This document shows positions 43,085 to 54,556 of a stretch of DNA of 64,000 nucleotides, one piece after another. Below the pieces are notes generated by a model, which searched no databases, was not told where the DNA came from, and worked only from the letters and a program-made list of their open reading frames with translations. Position 1 is the first letter of the stretch. Each line of letters starts with the position of its first letter. Origin of the DNA: Pyropia yezoensis (taxonomy: Eukaryota; Rhodophyta; Bangiophyceae; Bangiales; Bangiaceae); contig CM020618.1 of the NCBI GenBank assembly GCA_009829735.1, positions 37,114,894-37,178,893 of the forward strand. Direction: 5' to 3'. Made by a program: the position numbers and the translations under genes.

Positions 43085-44279
43085 GGCAGCAGTGCTCCTC
43101 CGACAGGCGCTCGCTCGGGTGTATCGGGTAGAGCTCGCGCGCGTCGCTGGTGGCAGCCGCGACGCACAGCAGAGGGACAGGGAGGGGGACGAGGGGGGGG
43201 GGAGACAGCGTCGGCCAGAGCGCCCCTGCCGGCGCCAGCCGTCGCGGGGACGGGGCGGCGTCCAGCCGGGGCGACGGCACGAGGGCCGAGAGTGGACGGC
43301 AGCGGGGGGGGCGCCAAGGAGTCAGGGGCGGGGGCCTGCCCCCCCTCCCCCCCCCCCCCCCCACCATCTCGGCCCTGGACCAGCCCCGTATCGAGAGGGG
43401 ACGTGGGGTGCGGGCGCACCCCCAGCGCACCCTCCTGCTCACCCCCCCCCCCGGCTCCCTTCTTCAACATCCCACCCCCCAGCGCACCCCCTCCTCACCC
43501 CCCCCCCCCCCCCCCCCCCCCGCCCCTCAGCCAGTCCCCTCTCCCGACAGCCGCCCTGCAGCGGCGACCATCGCAGCAGCCGCAGCCGCAGCCGCAGCCG
43601 CAGCCGCAGCCGCAGCCGCAGCCGCAGCGGCCACAGCGGCGGCAGCAGCGGCGGCTGCAAAAGACGACGGCACCGACACCACGTCACCCCACCGGTGGGA
43701 GCGGAGTTGGCAGTGGCGGTGGGGGCGCGGGACACGAGGGGGGGGGGGGAGGGGGGAGGGGAGTGGGGAGGTGAGCAAGGGTGGGGGGGGGGGGGGGGGG
43801 GGGGGAGTGGAAGAGGGGGGGGTACAGGAAGCGCGAGGCGGGGCGAGAGGGGTGAGCGAGGTGCGCACGCCCCCTCCCGTCTCCCCCCCTCAAAATAAAT
43901 GCGGCATGCCGTCAGAGGCAAAGACGTGGCCACGCCCAGTTACGAGCGGTCTCTTATGTACTAGGCGAACATGCAGACATCTCATTGGTTGAAAGCCTTT
44001 GGCAACGCCCGGAGAGAACGTGGAAGGCCGAGGAATAGATATACAAGCAGGCACCAGAGGCCCGGCTGACGTGAAAAGACACACCCGTGCCAACCACCTG
44101 TGGATGCGCTATGAGCTCCTCCCTTTTATGCACATAGCTTCCTGTCTCTGTCGTCTGTGCTTCACTCTGCTTCACGGGGCACAAAGTCAGGTGACCGCAA
44201 GCAGGCCTTTTGAACTGGGCATGCAGGGGGGGGGGGGGGAAGTGGGGTGCGCTTCCGCGCCGCCAAGGCGGTGACGTCA
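43085..44279. other. Low-complexity intergenic DNA with a CAGCCG hexanucleotide repeat
   Basis: Poly-C and poly-G runs flank a (CAGCCG)n tract of about nine units (43573-43627). Open frames here are repeat-driven. From about 43895 GC drops and the low-complexity character ends. Confidence 0.55.
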
Positions 44280-44983
44280 GCCGTGCTCCTCGAGCGCTCC
44301 CCACCGCTGCGCGCACGGGAAATGTAGTACCCCCATCAACGTCGTCCGTAAGTCGATAAATACCACTTTGGCTTTGGGCGCCCGATCGTGTCTCGATTCG
44401 GCCGGATTCGGGCCTTCTGTTCGGTTTCACAGCGCAAAAAAACATTTCCACGGCGATGACATATAAACGCGCCGTCAAGTAAACGAATATGCCAACCACA
44501 ACGTGCACCCATTGTTTCGGCGCTCGACGGGACGCGGACTGACTACTGTCAATTGAATATATTTTAACTGGCTCCGGCATCCGAGAGAACAACCCAGATG
44601 AACCACACTTGTAAAAATAAAAAACTGGTGTCACGGGTAAAAAACTGGTGTCGGACGGATACGAGTGGTACGTTTTCGATACGATCATCCATGATGGTCA
44701 CGGGTCTCCTGGTCACAGGTCCAAAGTGACCATGATGGGCACGGGTCTCGGGCACGAGGGGCGCCTCGCTGGCGCGCCAGGGGCAGGGTTGAGAGGTCAT
44801 AATTATCATGTCAAAATTATTGAGTAAATTATCGCGAAAAGGAACGATCACGAGGCTGCGTGTTCATATTTCTCAAACGGTCGACTACGTGTCCCTGGAT
44901 CCGTGTGAGCCCTTCGTTGAGCCGTCGTGCTCGACGGGAAACACGCGTCGCTGCGAAGGCGAGGAGGTGCCTCTCAGCTACAT
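44280..44983. other. Lower-GC island with short direct repeats
   Basis: This stretch is far less GC-rich than its surroundings and contains ATATAAACG (44461) and TTGAATATATTTTAAC (44553). AAAAACTGGTGTC occurs twice near 44627-44652. ATGATGG(T/G)CACGGGTCTC occurs twice (44690 and 44733), with inverted GGTCAC/GTGACC between. No gene is recognised. After flipping the contig it would flank the transposon's right end. Confidence 0.5.
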
Positions 44984-45170
44984 CGTCAGCTCCCACTTAA
45001 AAGTCATCGAGTCCCCTCGAAGCCCGTCGGGCCCCACCGGCCCATCGAAAGCCGCTTTCGATGGGCGATTCCAGCACGTTTTAAGTCCCATCGAACGCCG
45101 GCTTTCGACGGGACCCTCGATGGGGCAACCGCCGTCGGCGCTCCGAGTGCTCGATGGGCTTCCTCTCGCG
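44984..45170. repeat. Putative right terminal repeat of the large transposon
   Basis: It begins CATCGTCAGCTCCCACTT and matches the left end at 20869. It carries a perfect 13-bp palindrome (45040-45066, arms GCCCATCGAAAGC and GCTTTCGATGGGC around C) and more TCGATGGG/TCGACGGG motifs. As given it is in the same orientation as the left end; with this contig flipped it becomes the inverted terminus. Confidence 0.6.
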
Positions 45171-45660
45171 TCTCTTCAAGCAAACTCAGGACACCTCAAA
45201 AAACGCGAGACTGTGGCACGTTCTTCACCTCTCATTGGCCAGTTTTCGACTGTCGGTCGCAGCCCGTCGGCCGAGCGTCTTCGCCCTGGCTCGTCACCCC
45301 GCTCACGAAGTACAGCAGCTGTAGCAGCAGCTGAGGACAGTGCCCGCGAAGCCCTTGGCGACAAAGCTGATTCTCGTCTGCGCCACACCTCCACCCGCGG
45401 CGACGCGGCGATCCACTGCCCACGTCTCACCAACGCCCCGCCCCGGCACGCTCATCACCGCTCCTCTGATACACGCGTCAACGGGGCCCAAGCCCCCGAC
45501 CGATCCTATGGAGCACGAAGCTGCGCTCGTCGCGGTTGCCGCCACCTCTGCGGCAGCGACCGTGGCGGCGGCGCCGTTGGACGGGTTTGCGCCGGCGCGG
45601 CCTGAGCTGTGCCCGCCGCCGCTTACCACCCCACCCCAGCCTGCGGGGCTCCATCCTGTG
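45171..45660. other. Stretch between the terminal repeat and the array
   Basis: Mixed-composition sequence. Part of 45340-45530 is open on both strands, and a diverged first array unit starts near 45534. No gene is recognised. Confidence 0.35.
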
Positions 45661-46652
45661 GCCGCCGCTGTTGCCGCCGCGGTGGCTACCTCTGCGGCAG
45701 CGGCCGTAGCGGCGGCGCCGTTGGACGTGGGAAACTTTGCGCAGGCGCCACCCGCGCTGTTGCCGCCGCCTACCACAACCCCACCCCAGCCTGCGGGGCT
45801 CCATCCTGTGGCCGCCGCTGTTGCCGCCGCGGTGGCTACCTCTGCGGCAGCGGCCGTAGCGGCGGCGCCGTTGGACGGGAGAAACTTTGCGCAGGCGCCG
45901 CCCGCGCTGTTGCCGCCGCCTACCACAACCCCACCCCAGCCTGCGGGGCTCCATCCTGTGGCCGCCGCTGTTGCCGCCGCGGTGGCTACCTCTGCGGCAG
46001 CGGCCGTAGCGGCGGCGCCGTTGGACGGGGGAAACTTTGCGCAGGCGCCGCCCGCGCTGTTGCCGCCGCCTACCACAACCCCACCCCAGCCTGCGGGGCT
46101 CCATCCTGTGGCCGCCGCTGTTGCCGCCGCGGTGGCTGCCTCTGCGGCAGCGGCCGTAGCGGCGGCGCCGTTGGACGGGGGAAACTTTGCGCAGGCGCCG
46201 CCCGCGCTGTTGCCGCCGCCTACCACAACCCCACCCCAGCCTGCGCGGCTCCATCCTGTGGCCGCCGCTGTTGCCGCCGCGGTGGCTACCTCTGCGGCAG
46301 CGGCCGTAGCGGCGGCGCCATTGGACGGGGGTAACTTTGCGCAGGCGCCGCCCGCGCTGTTGCCGCCGCCTACCACAACCCCACCCCAGCCTGCGGGGCT
46401 CCATCCTGTGGCCGCCGCTGTTGCCGCCGCGGTGGCTACCTCTGCGGCAGCGGCCGTAGCGGCGGCGCCGTTGGACGGGGGAAACTTTGCGCAGGCGCCG
46501 CCCGCGCTGTTGCCGCCGCCTACCACAACCCCACCCCAGCCTGCGGGGCTCCATCCTGTGGCCGCCGCTGTTGCCGCCGCGGTGGCTACCTCTGCGGCAG
46601 CGGCCGTAGCGGCGGCGCCGTTGGACGGGGGAAACTTTGCGCAGGCGCCGCC
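45661..46652. repeat. 150-bp tandem array, seven units
   Basis: Units start at 45661, 45811, 45961, 46111, 46261, 46411 and 46561 with a constant 150-bp period and almost no differences. Because 150 is divisible by three, frames stay open on both strands (for example 50-aa units with PAGLHPV and PLDGGNFAQAPP). It sits between the transposase 3' end and the element terminus, the usual place of subterminal repeats, so coding is unlikely. Confidence 0.9.
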
Positions 46653-46683
46653 TGTGCTGTGGCCGCGGCGGCGCGACCATTGA

Positions 46684-46879
46684 CCTACATTGTCGCTGGT
46701 GTTGCTGGCCAGGGAGATGTCTGTGGAGACTGTCGCTCGAGCTGATGTGATGTGGTACGCATCATGTTACCGTTTGTCCACCAGGAAAATGCTTCGCCTT
46801 TGATAAGGGAGGGTCAACGGAGAGGAGAACAATAAAGAGAGAGAGACCGGAGAGGAGAACAAGAAAGAGAGAATAAGTG
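46684..46879. other. 3' flank of the transposase gene
   Basis: Contains purine-rich repeats (GAGAGGAGAACAA repeated near 46820-46865), the 3' UTR side of the transposase. No gene. Confidence 0.45.
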
Positions 46880-49800
46880 CTATTCGGACGAAGCCCAAGG
46901 ATAGAACGCGTTGATGAAGTACCGCATCGCCAAGCGGTCCGCCAACGGAGCATCCCTCCTAGCGGGCTCAGCATGAACGCCCACGCGCCGAACCAAGTCT
47001 GCGAAGTCAGGGACCACGTGGACCACTCGCCGCACACACGCCACAGGCAGCGATCTCAAGCGAACGTCCCTGTCCCCGGCAAGAACGTTCCAAGCTAGTC
47101 TTGTGCACCCGCGGGCGACCAAGGGGCAGCTGACAACACCCGGGACGACGACCATGTCCGCAATGACTGCGACATCCCCCTCGGGCCGACGGACAATAGC
47201 CCGCACCTCAGCAACCGATAAAGTCGAAGCATCATCAGGATTGGAGTACAAGACAAAATCGTACCACGGCTTGCCACGGAATGAATGGGACGCGTACAGC
47301 AGCTGCTCAACCTTCCAGCCACACTCAAAAACAGCGACAAAGCTAAGGCGAGAGCAAGTGCGCACCTGAGCGTCTTCCGGCAGCTCGAGCGCTTCCGCAA
47401 TACCCTCAAGACCCGGCCGCAGGGCAATCCCGGATAGAGGCACTTTCCGCAGGTGATAAGCGGAGACGGGCACGGTCGCGTCGGCATCATCTCCGCGGGG
47501 CGTTGCTGCAGCCTCATTGTCGGCAACATCCCCCCAGCTCTCGCCATCGCCGTGGTCCCGCATGTCCCCTCCATCATCGCAGCCCGTCCCGTCGCTGTCG
47601 CCTTCATCATCACCATCGACCAGGAGCGCGGCTTCGTCCTCGTCATGGGCGGCAATGCGACGCAGAACAGTGCGGGCGCCCTGTGCCTGCACCACTAGCT
47701 GGCGAGTAAAGTCCGTCATGTCCTTGTTAGTACGCGCGTAGTACGGCTTGTCTTCCTTGTGGAGCCGCTCGTTGAGGCCCGCGTTCCCATTATTGATGTT
47801 CCCATGCATGCGTATGGCCCCCATAACATGGCACAATAGTCTGTGCACCTTGGTGGATCGTTGATGACCCAATATAGGCGTCACGTAGAGCGTCACAAAG
47901 CGCTCGGCGCGGTCCGCGATGGTCTTGCCCACGTCGAGGGTGAGGGGCAGGGGGGATGTGGAGCACGTGTACCCAGTCATCTCCGCGTGGAGCACGGCGA
48001 ACTCTGCAAACATGGCAGTGATGGCCTCATCAATCGGGGTCTGCTGCCACACAGCATGATAGGCCGCCCAGTCAAACTGCCTCCTTGCCGCGCCGCCCTC
48101 CAAGTTGTCGCTCTCATCTCCTTCCTCGGGCTGGTCGTCGAGGTTCAGCGCAGCCACGCGGGCCGCCAGATCGGGGACAGCGTCGTTAATGCCGTCTCCG
48201 ACAGGCAGAGCTGTGCCATCTCGCTGGGCAGCGGGCGTGGGATGGTTCACGTCGTTGAGGACGTGCGGGCCCCCGCGAGTGCGCCATGCGCCGGCCACCA
48301 AGTGCGGCATCACGGACACGCCATCTCTCTGCTGCTTGCCGGTGAATACGGACTGGGACTCATCGTGCTTGATGAGGTACCTGTGCAGAGCCATGGAGGA
48401 GTTCATGGGGAAAAAACAGGGGCGGGCATTGGGCGGTGCTAGCGGACAGCGAGGTCAAGTAAAACAGCGATCGCGTGAGGCGCTGAAGCACGCGACACCA
48501 TCCTCATCGATAGGAATCGCTGCACAGGCGCAGTCTGCACACCAACGGCACCGACGCAAACCACCTGCCACTCCACATGGACCAGGACAACGGCGGTAGT
48601 GGTCAAAGGCACGCGCGACGTCAAACAACGGCAGGGGAATAGGGGGCGACTGCATACGTACCCAGGTGCGGTCCTACATGCCTTGCTGCGGCGTCCAACG
48701 TGATCAAGTCGCAGGTTGCACACACGACGTGTTGCGGCGTCCGTACCGGCGAGCGGCAGGTCTCCATCACACATCTTCGGGAAGACCTCGACTAGCCACT
48801 GCACCAGATACCTCGTGACGCCTAGGTCGAGCACCTGAAACGCCATGAACCCATCAAAGCCAAGAAGACATCCAACAATGGAAGAACAGTCAAACCCCAC
48901 CCTTCACCAGTCGTGCATACAAGTGCGCGCCCACAACAACGAGATACGTCTGTGTTCCCACACGGTCAAACGTACGTGCAGTGCGTCAAAGCCGACCATC
49001 TTGTATAGCAAGTACGGCGACGTCGAGAGGCCATCCATTGCGGCTAAAGCCGGCACAAAGCCTGTCAAGCTGTCGGCGGCCTCCAGTGTCTCACACCGGG
49101 CTCGCTCGCGATCGTGCGACCTGTGCCCAGCCGTCTCTAACTGACGCTCGAGCGTCTCCACCACGTCACGCTCGGCAGCGTTGAGAGCTTCGGACGACCC
49201 TGCAACGTCCACATGCACGTCACACTGGGAGCAGGGTCGCTGGCACTTGCCCGCCTTCAAACACAAGACGGCGCGCTCCTCAGGTTGATCGCACACGTAC
49301 AGCAACAGGCGCGGAAACGCCATCAGCCGCCGGCCATCCACGCAGACCTCGGCACCAAACCGGCTCGCCGCCATCGCCGTCCGCATGCAAACGTACAAAA
49401 CACGTTGCAATATGCCACAACGGCGCAATCTGGAGCGCTCCTGAGCAGCCGGCTCAACCTGGATGCGCACCATGGGTATGAAAGCGACGGTAAACCACTC
49501 AATCTCGCCCGACACGTCGTTGACGAGACGGACTCGGACGGGGTAAAGCTTGTGGGCTGAGGTGGAAGGAGAGCCAGCCAGAATTCAAGGACATACGCCA
49601 GGCATCAACAAACAATACGAGAGCAAACCAGTCAGACTCAGTCAGCAAAAAGAGGACCCTCTCCACGGTGTCTGACACACACCAAAGACGACTCCCATGC
49701 ACACGAGACAAGTACAAAACTTACCGCCTGACCATGAGACTCTGCAGCTGTCACTGTACATATGAAGACCCAGCACGAAGCTGGTGTTGCCATGAGCATC

Positions 49801-50593
49801 GACGACGTTGCGCTCGCAAAGGCGGAAAGCATCACCGTCCATTGGGGTCTGTCGCATGTTGGTGGGAGGCGCCGGCCCACCCACCCCGCTCCACAGCCGT
49901 ATACCCGCCCCTCCGCTGCGGAGCCTGGCCATTACCACCTCGAGAACGGACCGGAAGTACACCTCGTACACCGTGCCCCCCTCGCGAATGCGAAGCTTCC
50001 TCCATCCAGCGACAAGCACCGCGTCAACAAGGTCATCCCGCAGAGCATTTTTGAAGGACGAGAAGGTCGGGAAGACAGCCTGCAGGGAGAAGTTGTCGCT
50101 CGCCGCCATCGGATCGACATCGTCGCGCCTGTCCCACACCTCCAAAAAGTTGTAGAGATGCCGCTGCTCTCTCACTGACAGGCCCGCCCCACCGACGCCC
50201 AGAACAAACTTCTGCAGCGCACGCAAACGAGCAGTGTTAAATCGCCCGGTGCGGCTGTTCCTGCGGCGCTCCAGAATAGGGACAGCACGAGCAGCGTCGT
50301 CCAAAGCCTCGTATAAGCGGAATATACGGGTCGCCAGTGACTCATACGGGACGTCCACGTCCATGTCCCCCCCGTCTGTGTCGCGCTGGCTGGCATCAAC
50401 CGCCTCCTGGCCGTCTCCTCGCAACGCGCCTGTCATCTCCAGAAGGGGATACAGTTGGGCATGAATGGCGGCGTCGTAGGAGCCGGCTTCATCCGCCACA
50501 AGGGCGCCCAGACCAGCTGCCGGCCCGCCGTGGACCGCTGCCTCGGCCTCTGGGGCCTCCGCCTCCCCATCTCCAGCCGCACCGCCATTGCCA
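46880..50593 (-). CDS. CMC/Plavaka-like DDE transposase, cleaner copy, 5' end cut by the gap
   Basis: Reverse-complement copy of the gene at 26806. Exons by homology are 50593-49725 (partial exon 1, lacking the zinc finger), 49556-48976, 48834-48662 and 48380-46880. Here exon 2 reads through YVCDQPEERAVLC into a Cys cluster (KC....CSQC) without a shift, and exon 4 is open for 500 codons to a stop at 46880-46882. The catalytic Asp, Asp and Glu motifs are all present. The exon 4 C-terminus (KPWYDFVLYSNPDDAS to FYPWASSE) is intact only in this copy. The protein would be roughly 1100 aa if exon 1 is taken from the other contig. Confidence 0.8.
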
Positions 50594-51093
50594 NNNNNNN
50601 NNNNNNNNNNNNNNNNNNNNNNNNNNNNNNNNNNNNNNNNNNNNNNNNNNNNNNNNNNNNNNNNNNNNNNNNNNNNNNNNNNNNNNNNNNNNNNNNNNNN
50701 NNNNNNNNNNNNNNNNNNNNNNNNNNNNNNNNNNNNNNNNNNNNNNNNNNNNNNNNNNNNNNNNNNNNNNNNNNNNNNNNNNNNNNNNNNNNNNNNNNNN
50801 NNNNNNNNNNNNNNNNNNNNNNNNNNNNNNNNNNNNNNNNNNNNNNNNNNNNNNNNNNNNNNNNNNNNNNNNNNNNNNNNNNNNNNNNNNNNNNNNNNNN
50901 NNNNNNNNNNNNNNNNNNNNNNNNNNNNNNNNNNNNNNNNNNNNNNNNNNNNNNNNNNNNNNNNNNNNNNNNNNNNNNNNNNNNNNNNNNNNNNNNNNNN
51001 NNNNNNNNNNNNNNNNNNNNNNNNNNNNNNNNNNNNNNNNNNNNNNNNNNNNNNNNNNNNNNNNNNNNNNNNNNNNNNNNNNNNNNNNNNNNN
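50594..51093. other. Assembly gap of exactly 500 N
   Basis: Left contig ends in transposase exon 1; right contig begins in a poly-C run. Confidence 0.95.
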
Positions 51094-52785
51094 CCCCCCC
51101 CCCCCCCCCTCCGCCGTTGCCGCCGGCACGCCGCCGTCGGCGCGGCGGCCAGTGGGGGGGGCACCAGCGCCGGCGGGGTCGGCGCGTGGCGGTCCCGTCT
51201 CGGCGGCGGCGGTGGCGGCGTGCGTCGGCCGTCGGTAGGTGTTTTTGGAAAGGGGGGGAGGGGGGGGTGCCAGTGGCGTAGTGGTGGTCAGTGGGCGCCG
51301 GGAGGGGCGCGCGCCCGTGCGGCAGCCGGCACGGCCAGGCGCGGCCAGGCGGCCAGGCGGCCAGGCGGCCAGGCGGCCGGCCGGCCGGGGGGACGTGCAA
51401 TAGCGGCTGCAGCGGCGGCAGCAGCGGCAGCAGCGGCGGCAGCAGCGGCAGCAGCGTCGGCAGCAGCGGCGGCAGCGTCGGCGGCCGCCGCGGCTGCCGC
51501 CCGGGTGGCACCGCCCACGCCAGTGGCGGGTGGGGGATGGGGGTCGGCGGCCACTGGCGTGGGGTGCGCGAAGGGGGGGAAGGGGGGGGGGGGGGTGGGT
51601 GGCGGCCGGTGGGCCCCGCCCGCCCCGCCACGGCCGGCGGCGGCAGCGGCAGCGGCAGCGGCGGGGGGGTGGAGGGGGGGGGGGGGGGCGGGGTTCCGTC
51701 AACCCCCCTCCACACCAGCGCCGCCGCCGCCGGCGCTGCTGTCGCCGGCGGCGGTGCGGCGTCCACGCCGCCACCCCACGGCAACGTGCAGCAGCCCCCA
51801 CGCCGGGGCGGGGGGGGGGGGCGGGGAGGGCGCACGCGCGCGCGGGCGCGCACGTCGATGAGCCCCCGGTCACCGCCCCCCCCCCCAACGCTCCCACCGC
51901 CACCCGCGGCACCACCACCACCATGCGCCGTCGTCAGGGAGAGAGGGGGATTGGGGGGTGGGGTGGGGGGGCGTGGGGGGGGGGGGGGGGGAGGGAAGGG
52001 AAGTGGCAGGGGGGGGGAAGGGCACACAGTCCTCTCCAGAGGGCCACCACCACCACCACCACCACCCGCGGAAGGTGGGAGAAAGGGAAGGGGGAGGGGG
52101 GGGGGGGAGGGGGGGGGCAGAGGGGAGGGAGGGCCCACGCGACTGGCCCACACCGCCCGCCCGCCCGCCCGGCCGCCCGCCCTCCCGCCCCCCCCCCCCC
52201 CCCCCCGCGCCACCCCCTTTCCCCACGACCGTCGCGCCGCCCGCCGGCGCGGCTGCACCCGTGGCGGCCGGCAGCAGGCGCCGGGGGTGTGGCCAAAAAG
52301 GGAGCACCGCCCAGTGCCACTACCCCCGCAAGGTGGGCTGGGGGGGGGGGGGGGGGGGGGGGGACCGCCGCCGGCTTGCACCACCACCCACCACGGCTAC
52401 GGGGGGGGGGTGGGTGGGTGGGGGGGGGGGGGGGTGGGGTGGCGGGGGGGGGGAGGGGGGAGTACACGACGGCGGTGCGCGCCGGCGTGACGGCATGCCG
52501 TGACGGCACGGTCACGGCATCCGGCATGTAGGGAGGTAGGTAGGTAGGTACTATAGGTAGGTAGGTAGGTTACTGTAGCGGGGGGGGGGGGGGGGGGGGG
52601 ATGGTCTGACGACCGCACGCGGCGCGGCAACGGCGCGAAGGGACGCGACGCCGCGGCGGCGGCCGGCGGCCGGCCGGCGGGCGGGGGCCGGCGGCCGGCG
52701 GGGCAATGGCGCTGTGCCGTCACGTCACTGGGTACACGCTAGAGGGGAGGGGAAAGGGGGGGGGGGGGGGGGGGGGGGGAGGTCG
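51094..52785. repeat. Inverted copy of the C-rich block (32190-33870)
   Basis: Base-for-base reverse complement of the start of contig 2, apart from many small indels and run-length differences (for example near 51600, 51860 and 52572). Positions pair with a sum of about 84950. Long Gly/Arg frames here are not genes. Confidence 0.85.
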
Positions 52786-54520
52786 GCGCGGTGGACACTT
52801 CCCCGTCGTCGGTCGGTCGGGCGTTGGCCAGCGGGGAACGCACGACAGCGGAGAAAAACGGCAGCAGCACGGGGGGGGGGGGGGGAGGTGGGGGGGGGGG
52901 GGGGGGGGGGAGGACGTGCGCGGCCTCCGTCGGTGGCACCGACGGGTTTGGGACAGCGGGGGGGGGGGGGTGGGGGGGGGGAAGGTGGTTAGAATAGGAA
53001 GGCCGGCTGGCGTGCGCAGTGGCGGGCGGGTGGCAGCAGCAAACGGGAGGGCGGCGGTGGGCGGCGGCGGTGGGGGGTGGGTGGGGGGGGTGGGGGTGGG
53101 GGGGGGTGAGTGGGGGTAGGGTTGGGAAGGGGGTGGGTGGGGACCTGCCGCGCGTCCTTGCCTCACCGTTGGCGGCGGTGGTGGTAGGCATTGGGGGGGG
53201 GGAGGGAAGGGGCGGCCAAGGGGGGGGGGGGGAGGGGGAGGGGGATTGGCTGGAAGCGTCGCCCGCCCCGTGTGGTGGCGCGTGCGCTGCGGTTGGCGCC
53301 GGGGGGCGCGATGCGGGGGACACCCCCGATTGGCCGCTGCGATCGGGTGGGTGGCCAGTCCGTATGGAATGCCGAGTATGGGTAGGTGCGCCACTTCATT
53401 CTTTGGTCGTAGCACGGCAAAATACTCGTTTTCCAGAGCGTCGGCATGTCCGACGGTCGCTTTCGACAGCCTTTTTTTTTTTTTACGGCGCGTTGGGCCC
53501 GACGCACGCCTAGTTAAGAGGGCGTTTTTTGCGCAGCCTGGGTTTCACAGGCTCCCTCGTCTCCTCATTGGCCGACGAAGATCAATTCGATCGGTCTGAG
53601 AGGCAATTCTGTCACCGCATTGGCTCAAGAGCGACGTGTCAGGTCTTTTTCTTCCTTTGGGCCACAGGAAGTTGAAGAATGTACACGTGTTCACCTGCAC
53701 CCGTTGTCGCGGCCGTGTGGGGCAGGTGAGAGTAGAAAAATTAGAAAAGAATGCATAGTGGAGAGTCAACCGTTCCTCGAAGAACGGCTGCCGGAACGAA
53801 ACACCACACCTTGGTGAAGTGCCACCCACCCCACCTCATCCCCTCGCACAGCGCCCAAAGGCCACCACCCTCGCCCGGTGTACCCCCCAAAGGCTCACTA
53901 CCCGCAACACCCGGGGTTGGCGAGGTCAAACAGGGGTGGGCCCGGCGCAGGGGGCGTCTTTTCACGTCTCGGGGAAAGTGCATTCCCCCCATGACTGTGA
54001 CGTTACCTCCTGTGGCGGATGTACTGTCCTCTGCATCTCGGAGGCTTTTCGACCCTCGTACTACACCTGCAGACGCTTCCCCGGGGCATCTCAGAGATGT
54101 CTGAGAATGCCCGGGGTAACAGCGCCAGGAATGTAGTTATTGATGGGGGAAGGGCTGTCACCTTCAGACTCCGGCGGGGGGGGGTTTGAAGGGGGAGGCG
54201 TCAAGGCGACGGGAGGGGGGGGAGGGGTGGAAATGTCGTGCAAGGGGTTGGGTAGATTTACTCGCGGGGACGCACTCATGCGCAAGATCCGGGTGGCCGC
54301 GTCACCGGGGCTGCGCCCGACCGTCCCCCACGGCCTCTGTGGCGTGGGGTGAAAATTGGGGTCATGAAAAAACCCCAAATGTCTTCTCAGCCACTCACAG
54401 GGCTGCACGTTTCTTTGAAAAGGCTAGTGTAAAGAAACCCAGGCTGCACACCTTAACTAGGCGTGGACGGAGGCCGACCGGATCGTCTGTCCAGGCGCGG
54501 GAGCGCCGTGGTAGGGCAGG

Positions 54521-54556
<36 letters not shown>

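Larger units (their letters stand above)
44984..50593. mobile_element. Right part of the large DNA transposon, inverted in this scaffold
   Basis: It contains the terminal repeat, the 150-bp array and the transposase gene, ending at the N gap inside transposase exon 1. The stretch from 50593 down to about 45980 is the reverse complement of 27060-31674. The two therefore look like one locus represented twice. Confidence 0.65.

Noticed and set aside
45340-46683. 447-aa Ala/Pro repeat protein
   Set aside because: The 150-bp period keeps frames open on both strands; position and homogeneity fit a subterminal satellite of the transposon.
26767-51093. A genuine large inverted duplication or palindromic chromosome structure
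   Set aside because: Both repeats end exactly at 500-N gaps and both are explained by flipping one contig; kept only as the alternative to be tested.
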